From Ameyamaea chiangmaiensis (GTDB lineage: Bacteria > Pseudomonadota > Alphaproteobacteria > Acetobacterales > Acetobacteraceae), in the NCBI RefSeq assembly GCF_025995235.1, contig NZ_BAPT01000040.1:205636-269635 (forward strand): DNA of 64,000 bases, written 5' to 3'. The notes under the pieces are model-generated. The model was given only the letters and a program-made list of their open reading frames with translations, did no database searches and was not told the origin of the DNA. Each line of letters starts with the position of its first letter. Positions within the stretch are counted from its first letter, which is position 1. This document shows, one piece after another, positions 41,523 through 50,058 of this stretch. The translations under genes and the position numbers were made by a program.

Positions 41523-42344
41523 ATGACCACTGACGGAACGGATATTCGACTGGTTCTGGCGGACGTGGATGGCACGCTGGTCACGAAAGAGAAAATTCTG
41601 ACGCCGCGTGCCATACGGGCCGTGGAAAAGCTGCGTGAGCGCGGGATTGTGTTCACGGTGACCAGCGGCCGACCGCCGAAAGGCATGGCGATGTTGATCG
41701 AGCCGCTCAAGCTCGACCAGCCGATCGCGGGTTTCAACGGCGGCCTGATCGTCAAACCGGACTTCACGCAAATCGAGGCCCGGACTTTGTCCAGGGACGT
41801 GGCCCGTCGCACGATCGCCATCATGCGCCAGCACAAGGTCGATGTGTGGGTGTATAATGGCAACGACTGGATCGTGGGCGATGCGGACGCTCCCCACGTC
41901 GCGCGGGAGCAATGGACGGTGAAATTTCCGCCCGTCGTGCGCCCCGATATCGAAGCCGCGCTCGACAGCGTGGTGAAAATCACCGGCGTGAGCGACGATC
42001 TCGATCTGATGGTCCGGGTCGAGAAGGATCTTCAGGACGCCATTGGTGACGTGGCATCGGCGGCCCGCTCGCAGCCCTATTATGTCGACGTGACCCACCA
42101 CGACGCCAACAAGGGCGGCGTGGTCGAGGCCCTGGAGCGTCTGACCGGGATTGGTCGCGCGCAGATGGCCACGTTGGGCGATCAACCCAACGATGTCGTC
42201 ATGTTTCGGAAAAGTGGCGTGTCGATCGCGATGGGACAGGCAATCGACGACGTGAAGAAGCAGGCAACGTACGTCTCGACCTCCTCGGAGGAAGAGGGGT
42301 TCGCGACCGGTGTGGAGCGTTATATTTTGGGAGAATCTGTATGA
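41523..42344 (+). CDS. HAD-IIB (Cof-type) phosphatase, second of a tandem pair
   Basis: 273 residues with the same architecture as its neighbour: VLADVDGTLVTKEKILT at the N terminus, TVTSGRPPKGMAM (motif II), GFNGGLIVKPD in the cap, VTHHDANKGGVVEAL (lysine, motif III) and TLGDQPNDVVMFRKSG (motif IV). It differs in the cap and in motif IV (GDQPND rather than GDMSND), so the two copies probably have different substrates. ATG 41523 follows GGGGAG; the stop overlaps the pgl start by ATGA, which couples the two. A housekeeping role in removing damaged or excess sugar phosphates is a reasonable guess. Confidence 0.88.
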   Translation: MTTDGTDIRLVLADVDGTLVTKEKILTPRAIRAVEKLRERGIVFTVTSGRPPKGMAMLIEPLKLDQPIAGFNGGLIVKPDFTQIEARTLSRDVARRTIAIMRQHKVDVWVYNGNDWIVGDADAPHVAREQWTVKFPPVVRPDIEAALDSVVKITGVSDDLDLMVRVEKDLQDAIGDVASAARSQPYYVDVTHHDANKGGVVEALERLTGIGRAQMATLGDQPNDVVMFRKSGVSIAMGQAIDDVKKQATYVSTSSEEEGFATGVERYILGESV

Positions 42345-43072
42345 CCCAGGACGTCACCACGGGACGCGTCGTCGTCCTGGACAATGGCGAGGCAATCGCC
42401 CGTCATGTTGCCGACTGGCTGCTGGATAAGGCGCTGGCCAAGACCGGCGCACCGTTTGTCGTCGCGCTGTCGGGTGGATCGACGCCCAAGCGGCTTTACG
42501 AGCTGATGGCCGAGCCAGCATACGCGGCCCGGTTTCCGTGGGCCAACACGCAGTTTTTCTTCGGTGACGAGCGATTCGTGCCCGTTGACGACCCCGCCAG
42601 TAATTTCAGCATGGTGACGACGGCACTCCTGTCGCACGTGCCGATGCCGCCGGCCAATGTCCACCGGATGAAGACCGAAGGTGCGCCCGAGGTGGAAGCC
42701 GCGTCCTACGAGGCCGCGTTGAAGGCGCTCTATGGTGCTGATGCACTTGACCCGTCGCGGCCTTTGTTCGACGTTGTACTGCTGGGGTTGGGCGACAATG
42801 GCCACACCGCGTCCCTGTTTCCGCGTCAGCCGGTTTTGCGGGAAGAGACGAAATGGGTCGCGACCTGCGTGCCGGACGATGCGCCGCACACGCGCCTGAC
42901 GCTGACCTATCCGGCGATCCAGTCCAGCCGGCATGTCGTCTTCATGGTGACGGGAGCCGCCAAGCAGGGCGCGTTCACGCGGGTGCGGGATGCCGATCCT
43001 GACGAGCCCGCAAGTTTCATCACGACCGAGGGCGATCTTGTCTGGTATGTCGATCCGGCGGTGGTCGGCTGA
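42341..43072 (+). CDS. pgl: 6-Phosphogluconolactonase
   Basis: 243 residues of the DevB/NagB-like family: VALSGGSTPKRLYELM at the start, FFGDERFVPVDDP and LLGLGDNGHTASLFP, the last carrying the catalytic histidine region. It hydrolyses 6-phosphoglucono-lactone made by Zwf to 6-phosphogluconate for Gnd. Its ATG overlaps the stop of the preceding HAD gene (ATGA), so the phosphatase and lactonase are made together. A 7-bp hairpin (43081-43087 with 43092-43098) followed by an A-rich stretch lies between its stop and rpiA. Confidence 0.95.
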   Translation: MTQDVTTGRVVVLDNGEAIARHVADWLLDKALAKTGAPFVVALSGGSTPKRLYELMAEPAYAARFPWANTQFFFGDERFVPVDDPASNFSMVTTALLSHVPMPPANVHRMKTEGAPEVEAASYEAALKALYGADALDPSRPLFDVVLLGLGDNGHTASLFPRQPVLREETKWVATCVPDDAPHTRLTLTYPAIQSSRHVVFMVTGAAKQGAFTRVRDADPDEPASFITTEGDLVWYVDPAVVG

Positions 43073-43132
43073 GGCCGCTGCCGGGACAAACGTCCCGGGC
43101 AAACAAAAAAGAAGAAGGACCGGAGATCGGTC

Positions 43133-43846
43133 ATGGCAAGCGGGAACGGCGTTATGACGGATCAGGCAGACCGTCAGAAACAGGCGGTGGCGGTGGCAGC
43201 CGCCGCTCTGGTCGAAAACGGCATGGTGGTCGGGCTCGGTACCGGCAGCACGGCCGCTTATATGATCGAGGTGTTGGGTCAGCGCTGGGCCGAGGGTCTG
43301 CGTTTCGTCGGTATTCCGACGTCAGAGCGGTCGGCGGAGCAGGCGCGTGCGCTGGGCATCGAACTGGTCACGTTTGCCACGCATCCGGTCATTGACCTCG
43401 CGATCGACGGCGCTGATGAGGTGGAGCGCGGCACGCTCGACCTCATCAAGGGGCTGGGGGGGGCTCTTTTCCGGGAAAAGATTGTTGCAGCGGCGGCCAA
43501 ACGGTTCGTGGTGGTCGCGGACGCGTCCAAGCTGGTCGACCATCTGGGCACCCGGACGGCCGTCCCCGTGGAGGTCACGCCCTTCGGGTGGGAGCGCACG
43601 GCGTACCAGATCGAGGCTCTGGGCGCGACGACGGTGCCGCGACGCGATCGGACCGGCAGTTTTTTCGTCACCGACGGTGGTAACTACATCCTCGACAGCA
43701 ATTTCGGTGTCATGGACGATCCTCCGCGCGTGGCCCGCGAACTGCGCGAAGTTGTTGGCGTGGTGGAAAGCGGGTTTTTCATTGGCCGAACGTCCGAGGT
43801 TCTGATCGCGGGCGCGGATGGGGTGACCCGGATGGTGCGGTCATGA
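43133..43846 (+). CDS. rpiA: Ribose-5-phosphate isomerase A
   Basis: 237 residues. RpiA blocks are present: MVVGLGTGSTAAYMIEVLG (phosphate-binding), GIPTSERSAEQA, DLAIDGADEVERGTLDLIKGLGGALFREK with the catalytic aspartate and glutamate split over this region, and TDGGNYILDSNFG. It interconverts ribulose 5-phosphate and ribose 5-phosphate, linking Gnd to transketolase. ATG 43133 follows GGAG; an internal ATG at 43154 is the other choice. Its stop overlaps the gntK ATG (ATGA). Confidence 0.95.
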   Translation: MASGNGVMTDQADRQKQAVAVAAAALVENGMVVGLGTGSTAAYMIEVLGQRWAEGLRFVGIPTSERSAEQARALGIELVTFATHPVIDLAIDGADEVERGTLDLIKGLGGALFREKIVAAAAKRFVVVADASKLVDHLGTRTAVPVEVTPFGWERTAYQIEALGATTVPRRDRTGSFFVTDGGNYILDSNFGVMDDPPRVARELREVVGVVESGFFIGRTSEVLIAGADGVTRMVRS

Positions 43847-44385
43847 CCGCCCCCCTGCCGATCGCCGAAGGGATCCGGCCCCGTATTCTGGTCATCATGG
43901 GTGTGTCGGGCTGCGGCAAGACGACGATCGCCGAAGGGCTGCAGAACACGCTCGGCTGGCCGTATGAAGAGGGTGACCGACTGCATCCCGCGGCCAATGT
44001 CGAAAAGATGGCGTCGGGGATTCCTCTGACGGACGAGGACCGGTGGCCGTGGCTCGACAGATGTCGGACGTGGATCGACGGTCATGCACGGGACGGCGGC
44101 ATCCTGACATGCTCGGCCCTGAAGCGGAGCTATCGGGACAGGCTGCGATCGGGCGGTTCGGATGTGCTGTTCGTCTATCTCAAGGTGCCCGAATTCGTGC
44201 TCCGGGATCGGCTGGCGCATCGGACGGGGCACTACATGCCTCCGTCGCTGCTGCCCAGCCAGCTCGCGACGCTTGAGGAGCCCGGGGAGGACGAGGCCGC
44301 GTTGTGGATCGAGGTGCAGCACACACCCGCCGAGGCCGTGGCCCGCGTGATCGGGATGCTGCGGGCTCGGGACGGAGTGGTCTGA
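43843..44385 (+). CDS. gntK: Gluconokinase, GntK type
   Basis: 180 residues, a small P-loop kinase. VIMGVSGCGKTTIAEGL is the Walker A, followed by EGDRLHPAANVEKMASG (substrate binding) and LTCSALKRSYRDRLR, with LPSQLATLEEP near the end; all are standard for the GntK gluconokinase family. It phosphorylates gluconate to 6-phosphogluconate, the Gnd substrate, so the strain can feed gluconate it has made or taken up straight into the pathway. It is the last gene of the pentose-phosphate run and is coupled to rpiA. Confidence 0.94.
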   Translation: MTAPLPIAEGIRPRILVIMGVSGCGKTTIAEGLQNTLGWPYEEGDRLHPAANVEKMASGIPLTDEDRWPWLDRCRTWIDGHARDGGILTCSALKRSYRDRLRSGGSDVLFVYLKVPEFVLRDRLAHRTGHYMPPSLLPSQLATLEEPGEDEAALWIEVQHTPAEAVARVIGMLRARDGVV

Positions 44386-44511
44386 ACACGCCGTCAGAAC
44401 GCGGGGGCGGGAGTGTCCCGATCCTTCGCGGCCGCGTCATACGCAGAGGGCTGGGCAGCCTGACCTGAGGTAGCTCTGGCGGACGGGAATGCCGGGTGCC
44501 ATAGTGCGTGT

Positions 44512-45144
44512 ATGGTAACGATTGAGACCTGTTCAGGCGGGGAGATTCGCGCGGTTCTTGACGATCTGGCGCGACTGCGGATTTCCGTGTTTCGCGAGTG
44601 GCCTTACCTCTATGCGGGCGATGATGAAGCCTACGAACGCGCTTATCTCGACGTCTATGCCCGCTCGGCACGCTCGACCGTAGTGGTCGCACGCAACTCG
44701 TCCGGAGCGGTGGTCGGGGCGTCGTCCTGCCTGCCCCTGGCCGATGAGGGCCCCGCGATACGTGCACCGTTCGAGGTGCGCGGGATCGATCTGAGCCCGT
44801 TCTTCTATTTCGCGGAATCCGTTCTGTTGCCGGAGTATCGCGGACAGGGGATCGGTGTGCGGTTCTTCGAGGAACGTGAACGCGTGGCCCGGCGGAGCGG
44901 TGCGGCGTTCGCCGTGTTCTGCGCCGTGCGTCGCGCGGACAACCATCCGGCGCGCCCCCTCGACGCGCCGTCCCTTGAGGCGTTCTGGAGAAGGCGCGGA
45001 TTTGTCCCGCTTCCGGGCGTCAGTTGTGATTTTTCTTGGACGGACGTCGGAGAGACGCGAGAAACCGCACACGTTCTTGATTTCTGGAGCAAGACGCTGC
45101 ACGGCGAAGTGCTTCCCGACGCCCTGGCTGGAGTTGGCGTCTGA
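44512..45144 (+). CDS. GNAT-family N-acetyltransferase
   Basis: 210 residues. The acetyl-CoA loop is in LLPEYRGQGIGVRFFEERE (R/Q-x-x-G-x-G/A), preceded by a beta strand (FFYFAESV) as usual, and a late FWRRRGFV matches the end of the fold. No ribosome binding site is clear before ATG 44512. Its TGA overlaps the next ATG (TGATG), coupling it to a nitrilase-superfamily gene; fused or adjacent nitrilase-GNAT proteins occur elsewhere (for example Bacillus YhcX), which supports a shared substrate. The substrate is unknown. Confidence 0.87.
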   Translation: MVTIETCSGGEIRAVLDDLARLRISVFREWPYLYAGDDEAYERAYLDVYARSARSTVVVARNSSGAVVGASSCLPLADEGPAIRAPFEVRGIDLSPFFYFAESVLLPEYRGQGIGVRFFEERERVARRSGAAFAVFCAVRRADNHPARPLDAPSLEAFWRRRGFVPLPGVSCDFSWTDVGETRETAHVLDFWSKTLHGEVLPDALAGVGV

Positions 45145-46049
45145 TGTCCCGTTCCCTTCGTCTGGCCGTGGGCGCATGGCACGTGGAGCGCGCCACGCGC
45201 TTTGAGGATTTCGAGGCTCATCTCGATCGCATGGTGTCTGAGGCGGCACCGAGGGCGGACCTGCTGCTGCTGCCGGAATATGCCTGCATGGAGGTGGTTG
45301 CCGCGCTGACCGACGAGACCGATCCGACGGCCGAACTGCACGCCGCCTGCGATCGCAGTGACGACATCCTCGCCGCAATGGTGGCGGTTGCAAAACGCCA
45401 TCGGGTCTGGCTGATGCCGGGCACGCTCCCTCGCCCCGAGGCCACCCGCATCCGCAACCGCGCACCGCTTATTGCGCCCGACGGCACCGTAGCTTTTCAG
45501 GACAAGCACGTGATGACCCGCTTCGAGAGCGAATCCTGGGGCGTTCAGGCGGGAAATCCACCCGGCGTGTTCGTGACGCCGTGGGGCCGGATCGGAACAG
45601 CCATATGCTATGACTCCGAATTCCCGATGCTAACACGCGCGCAGATCGACGCGGGAGCATGGCTGATTCTGGTGCCCACCTGTACCGATACGATGCACGG
45701 CTTCAATCGCGTGCGTTTGTCGGCCCAGGCCCGGGCGCTGGAGAATCAGTGTTTCGTTGCGGTGTCGCCCACCGTGGGTGCCGCGCCATGGCTGGCAACA
45801 CTTGACCACAATCACGGGTGTGCCGGCGTGTATGGCCCGGTCGATCGCGGCTTTGCCGATGACGGCGTGGTCGTGGAAGGCGCGCTGGATCAGAGTGGCT
45901 GGGTGTTTGCGACGCTCGATCCCGCGTGCCTGACCGAGGTGCAGGTCAATGGCGGGGTTCGCAACCGACACGACTGGCCAGCCAGCGTGCCGCCGGCCAA
46001 TGCCCTGATGTTTTCCGTAAACAAGACGTCTGTGCCGAAAGGAATATGA
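45144..46049 (+). CDS. Carbon-nitrogen hydrolase (nitrilase superfamily)
   Basis: 301 residues. The Glu-Lys-Cys triad is visible: the glutamate in LLLLPEYACME, the lysine in AFQDKHVMTRFE and the cysteine in GTAICYDSEFP, followed by WLILVPTCTDT and the conserved RLSAQARALENQCFV. Members hydrolyse amides, carbamoyl groups or nitriles. It overlaps both neighbours by one to four bases, so three proteins (GNAT, this, NTF2-like) are made from one message. The combination suggests processing of an amide-bearing small molecule that is also acetylated (inference). Confidence 0.92.
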   Translation: MSRSLRLAVGAWHVERATRFEDFEAHLDRMVSEAAPRADLLLLPEYACMEVVAALTDETDPTAELHAACDRSDDILAAMVAVAKRHRVWLMPGTLPRPEATRIRNRAPLIAPDGTVAFQDKHVMTRFESESWGVQAGNPPGVFVTPWGRIGTAICYDSEFPMLTRAQIDAGAWLILVPTCTDTMHGFNRVRLSAQARALENQCFVAVSPTVGAAPWLATLDHNHGCAGVYGPVDRGFADDGVVVEGALDQSGWVFATLDPACLTEVQVNGGVRNRHDWPASVPPANALMFSVNKTSVPKGI

Positions 46050-46468
46050 ACACTATGTCCGTGGAGTCGACGCGCGAACTCATTGCGGCCTATTACCACA
46101 CTTTCAATGCCGGTGACCGGGAGGCCTTCCTGGCGCTTCTGACCGACGATGTGGTACATGACGTCAACCAGGGTGGCCGCGAGATCGGAAAGGGCGCCTT
46201 TCGCGTGTTTCTGGAACGGATGGACCGGTGCTACCGCGAGGATATTCGTGATGTCGTCGTCATGGTCAGCGATGACGGCACGCGGGCAGCGGCCGAATTC
46301 ATGGTGCACGGTACGTATCTCGCCACCGACGACGGGTTGCCGGACGCGTCCGGCCAGACCTACGTCCTTCCTGCCGGCGCCTTTTTCGACATCCGGGACG
46401 CAAAGGTGGCGCGCATCAGCAACTACTACAACCTGCCCGACTGGGAACGACAGGTTCTGGGCGGCTGA
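46046..46468 (+). CDS. NTF2-like (SnoaL / ketosteroid isomerase-related) protein
   Basis: 140 residues of the cone-shaped NTF2-like fold: ELIAAYYHTFNAGDREAFLALLTDDVVHDVNQG at the N terminus, a central helix, and the strand-rich end RISNYYNLPDWERQV. ATG 46046 overlaps the nitrilase stop (ATGA); AAAGGA is only two bases upstream of it, so ATG 46055 (MSVES), eleven bases from the same AAAGGA, may be the true start. The fold serves enzymes (isomerases, cyclases) and simple binding proteins; the conserved acid residues in the pocket cannot be assigned to a reaction. It completes a translationally coupled trio. Confidence 0.85.
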   Translation: MNTMSVESTRELIAAYYHTFNAGDREAFLALLTDDVVHDVNQGGREIGKGAFRVFLERMDRCYREDIRDVVVMVSDDGTRAAAEFMVHGTYLATDDGLPDASGQTYVLPAGAFFDIRDAKVARISNYYNLPDWERQVLGG

Positions 46469-46495
46469 AGCCGTCGGACAACGACGGCGCACGGC

Positions 46496-49096
46496 GTGCG
46501 TGGCCTCATTCCTTTCCTGAGACGTCGGGCCGTCCTGTGTCTGGTGCTGGTGGCGCCGCTGCTTGTGCATCTGCCCGAACTGGTCACGGGGCTATCGTCT
46601 GACCCGCTGCCGATGATCTCCGGCCTCGGGCTCACGGGGGCCGACTGGCACGCGGGCATTGTCCCTGGACGACCCGGCTGGATTGACGGGAACGCCGGGG
46701 CGACCGTTCAGGCGCTCGGGCGACGGGTCGCGTGCGACTGGTGGCACGGCGAGGTGCCCTGGTGGAACCCTTATGACGGGGTTGGCATGCCGCTGGCCGG
46801 TGAGTACCAGCCGGCGGCGTTTTTCATGCCGTTTGTGCTCTTGCTCGGTCTCGACAACGGGCTGTTGTGGCTGAAAATCGCTCTGCAGACGCTGGCCGGC
46901 GTCAGCATGCTGTGTCTGCTGCGCCGGCTCCGGCTGAGCCAGCCGGCGTGCCTCGCTGGTGCTCTGGCCTATGGTTTCAACGGCACCTTTGCCTGGGCCT
47001 CCGATTCTCCGATCCAGCCTCTGCCGTTTCTGCCGCTGATCCTTCTGGGTATCGAACACGCTCGTGAGCGCGGGCTCGCCATACTGGCGCTGGGCGTTGG
47101 CGGCCTGCTTCTCGCGGGATTTCCGGAAACGGCGTTTCTGCTGGGTCTGCTCGCCGTCGGCTGGGCGGTGGTCCGGATGTTCGATGCCCAAGACACAACA
47201 GCGCGTATCGGCTTCGTAAGGCGGGTGGTGATCGGCGGTGTTGCGGGCTGTGCGCTGGCCGCGCCTCAACTCGTGGCGTTTGCGGCCTATCTGCCGGAGG
47301 CAATCCTTGGGCAGCACGGCGGCATGATCGATCGGCCCCTACCGCGATCGGGGTGGTCGATGCTGCTGATGCCTGCGATCAACGGCCCGATCTTCTTTGC
47401 CGACCAGACCTCCCTGTGGTTCCAGCTTGGCGGCTATGCCGGCGTGGTCCTTCTGACACTGGCGCTTATTGGTGTCTGGGTGACACCCGACCGGAGGCTG
47501 AGCCGCTGGCTGGTCGCGTTCATCGCGCTGATGGTGTGCAAGATCGGCGATGTCCGACCCGTCTCGCGCTTGCTGGACCTGTTGCCGGCGTTCGGTCACG
47601 CCATGGTGTTTCGCTATGGCGTGCCGGCGGTGCTCTGTGCCCTGACCGTGTTGGCGGCGTTCGCGATCGACGGCGTGTCCAGAGCGCCGGCACGGACGCG
47701 CTGGCGCCTGTGCGTGGCATGCGGCACGCTTGTCGCCGTACTGGCGACGATCGCCGTCTGGCAGGATCGCGCAACCATGGGCGTCGTGCTTGCGCAACCG
47801 GGGGGGTATGCGTTCGTCATTGGCGCCATCGTCTGGGGCGCCACCGGCCTGGGCGCGGTCATGGTGGCCGTGGGCAACGGGTGGTCGCGTCTGTGTGCCG
47901 GCGTTCTGGCGGTTGATGCGGTTGTCCTGTTCTGCATTCCGTTGCTCGGTGTGCGTCCCGCCGACCCGATCGATCAGGGGCTTGTGGCCTTTCTGCACGC
48001 GCGCCTGCGGCCGGGCGAGCGCGTGGTGTCCATGGGACCACTCGGACCGAATTACGGCGCGTATTTCGCCATTCCGTCGCTGAACCACATCACCGCCCCC
48101 GCACCGCGGCGCTGGATCGAGGCGCTGCGACGCGATATCGATCCAGTGCTGGACGAGGTCACGTTCAATGGCACGCTGCCGTTCGACATATCGGGGGATT
48201 ATTCGCTGACGCGCGTCGTGGCGGCCGCCCCGGAGCGGCTGACGGCACTTGGTGTCCGCTTCGTCCTGGCATGGAAGGGCGCGCCGGTGCCCGGCATCAG
48301 ACCGCTTGGCGCGCGCGAGGTGGGGGGGACACCGATGCTCGATCTGTCTCCGACCGGCCACGTGACAGAGATCGTACTGCCCCCGGGATCGCTGCCCACG
48401 GTGACGCTGGGGCAGTTGTCGCTACGTCGCGGGGGTGGCGCGACGGAGGGGCAGCTCCACGCGGCGTTGTGTGACGAGGCGACGTGCGGGTCGGGAGAGG
48501 CATCTCTGGCCGGGACCGGGGAGGGCGGCCAGATCTCCATCACGCTGCCGGACCGTTTCGCGGTCCCGGCGTCGGAACGGCCGGTCCGACTACGGCTGTG
48601 GCTGACGGGGGCGTCCGGCACGCTGTCCCTGTACCAGCGTGTGACGGCGGCGGGCGCGTCCGTGCCCGATCTTCTGGCATTCCGCGCCGATGCGCCGCGT
48701 GTCGTCTACGACGGTCCACGCGGGGTGGCGTATGAACTGCCGCGTGTTGCCCCGTATTTCGAGGCAGGCGATGCCTGCCGGGTGCGCATGATCGACCGCG
48801 CCAACGTCGAGGCGACGTGCCGTGACGCAAGCGTTCTTCTACGGCGCGAACTGATGATGACGGGCTGGCAGGCCCGGGTGAACGGCCGCCGTGTGACGCC
48901 CGGCACGGACGGTCTGTTCCAGCGCGTCCCGCTCCCGCGTGGTACATCGGTGGTGCGGTTTCGCTACGTGCCGCCGTATGCCAGACTGGGGTGGGCACTG
49001 GCGTGCGGCGGTGTGGTCACGCTCATGGTCGGCGCCGTTTCGGACCTGCGTAGACGCACAGAAAAGAGGATGCCTCAGGCATGGCCCCACCCGTGA
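46496..49096 (+). CDS. YfhO-like large membrane protein (GT-C glycosyltransferase-like)
   Basis: 866 residues from GTG 46496. An N-terminal helix, a long loop with PWWNPYDGVGMPLAGEYQPA (close to the P.WNPY.F.G.P.....YPP block of YfhO proteins), about ten further helices to residue 490, then a soluble C-terminal part (about 500-840) ending with GWQARVNGRRV and VVRFRYVPPYARLG and a last helix. The family is thought to modify cell-envelope polymers with sugars, and related B. subtilis YfhO glycosylates lipoteichoic acid. It starts 28 bases after the NTF2-like gene and overlaps the next gene by 16 bases if ATG 49081 is used. Confidence 0.85.
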   Translation: MRGLIPFLRRRAVLCLVLVAPLLVHLPELVTGLSSDPLPMISGLGLTGADWHAGIVPGRPGWIDGNAGATVQALGRRVACDWWHGEVPWWNPYDGVGMPLAGEYQPAAFFMPFVLLLGLDNGLLWLKIALQTLAGVSMLCLLRRLRLSQPACLAGALAYGFNGTFAWASDSPIQPLPFLPLILLGIEHARERGLAILALGVGGLLLAGFPETAFLLGLLAVGWAVVRMFDAQDTTARIGFVRRVVIGGVAGCALAAPQLVAFAAYLPEAILGQHGGMIDRPLPRSGWSMLLMPAINGPIFFADQTSLWFQLGGYAGVVLLTLALIGVWVTPDRRLSRWLVAFIALMVCKIGDVRPVSRLLDLLPAFGHAMVFRYGVPAVLCALTVLAAFAIDGVSRAPARTRWRLCVACGTLVAVLATIAVWQDRATMGVVLAQPGGYAFVIGAIVWGATGLGAVMVAVGNGWSRLCAGVLAVDAVVLFCIPLLGVRPADPIDQGLVAFLHARLRPGERVVSMGPLGPNYGAYFAIPSLNHITAPAPRRWIEALRRDIDPVLDEVTFNGTLPFDISGDYSLTRVVAAAPERLTALGVRFVLAWKGAPVPGIRPLGAREVGGTPMLDLSPTGHVTEIVLPPGSLPTVTLGQLSLRRGGGATEGQLHAALCDEATCGSGEASLAGTGEGGQISITLPDRFAVPASERPVRLRLWLTGASGTLSLYQRVTAAGASVPDLLAFRADAPRVVYDGPRGVAYELPRVAPYFEAGDACRVRMIDRANVEATCRDASVLLRRELMMTGWQARVNGRRVTPGTDGLFQRVPLPRGTSVVRFRYVPPYARLGWALACGGVVTLMVGAVSDLRRRTEKRMPQAWPHP

Positions 49097-50043
49097 CACC
49101 ACGCATGATACGGTCGCTTGCCGTTCCGACGCTGCTGATGGCGCTGAGCGCATGTACACAGACGCCGTCGACCGCCTCGGACTCAGGTCAGGGGCTTTGG
49201 CCGGTGTATGACCACGCGCTTCGGGACGCGAAATATATCGACCTGACCCATACGATCACGCCGGGTATGCCGGTCTGGGCGGGGTTTGGCACACCCCACT
49301 TCGCTCCGGCCGTGGCCGCCCGCGACGGCGTGGAGGGGCTGCGCGCCGGGCAGGCTTTCACCTATGCGCGGCAGGGGTTCGAGGCAACGGCACTGTCGTT
49401 GCCGACCGATCAGTTGGGGACACAGCTGGACCCGCCCGCTCATTGGGCGCCGGAATACCCGGGGATCGATGAGATTCCGGCAACCTATGCGCTACGCCCG
49501 CTCGTCGTGATCCCGATGCAGCAGCAGGTCGCGCGCGACTACGGCTATCAGTTGCAGGTGGCCGATATCGTTGCTTTCGAGGCCTCTCACGGACCGATCC
49601 CCGCCGGTTCGGTGGTGTTTGTGCGCTCGGACTGGTCGCGGCGGTGGCCGGATCCGTCGCTGACGCGCGAGACACGCTTTCCCGGCGTGTCGCTCGCCGC
49701 CCTGCGGTTCCTGCACGAACAGCGGCATATCCTGTTTCATGGGCATGAGCCGCTTGATACCGATGACACTCCCACACTGGAGGGCGAGGCATGGCTGATG
49801 CACCATGGTTATGCCCAGGCCGAGGGGGTGGCGCATCTGGATCAGGTCGCGGCGACGGGCTGTCTGGTGGCGATCGGGTTCCCGAAAATCAGGGGAGGGA
49901 CGGGCGGTCTGGCGCGCTATGTCGCGATCTGCCCGTCGCGCTGGCCCTTCGGCGTCAGCATCGATGCGACGCATGATGCGCCCCTGCCACTCGCGGACAG
50001 GCCGCTGCGGTGGGATGCGGCGGTCGGCACACGGGTGCGCTGA
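49081..50043 (+). CDS. Cyclase-family (kynurenine formamidase-like) lipoprotein
   Basis: 320 residues. A signal peptide with lipobox LSAC (MALSACTQT) points to a periplasmic or outer-membrane lipoprotein. The mature protein has HTITPGMPVW, the metal-binding region GTQLDPPAHW and VFVRSDWSRRW. Classical members read HGTHxDxPxH; here Gln replaces the second His of that motif, as in one known subgroup, so metal binding may differ. The family contains formamidases and polyketide cyclases. ATG 49081 has AGAGGA upstream at ten bases; ATG 49105 avoids the overlap. It may act on the product of the adjacent genes (inference). Confidence 0.85.
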   Translation: MAPPVTPRMIRSLAVPTLLMALSACTQTPSTASDSGQGLWPVYDHALRDAKYIDLTHTITPGMPVWAGFGTPHFAPAVAARDGVEGLRAGQAFTYARQGFEATALSLPTDQLGTQLDPPAHWAPEYPGIDEIPATYALRPLVVIPMQQQVARDYGYQLQVADIVAFEASHGPIPAGSVVFVRSDWSRRWPDPSLTRETRFPGVSLAALRFLHEQRHILFHGHEPLDTDDTPTLEGEAWLMHHGYAQAEGVAHLDQVAATGCLVAIGFPKIRGGTGGLARYVAICPSRWPFGVSIDATHDAPLPLADRPLRWDAAVGTRVR

Positions 50044-50058
50044 CCGCCGACCGGATCA

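Noticed and set aside
49393..49450. Gln in the metal-binding motif of the cyclase-family lipoprotein as a sign of inactivity
   Set aside because: GTQxDxxxH occurs in a known subgroup of the family, so the change does not by itself imply loss of function.
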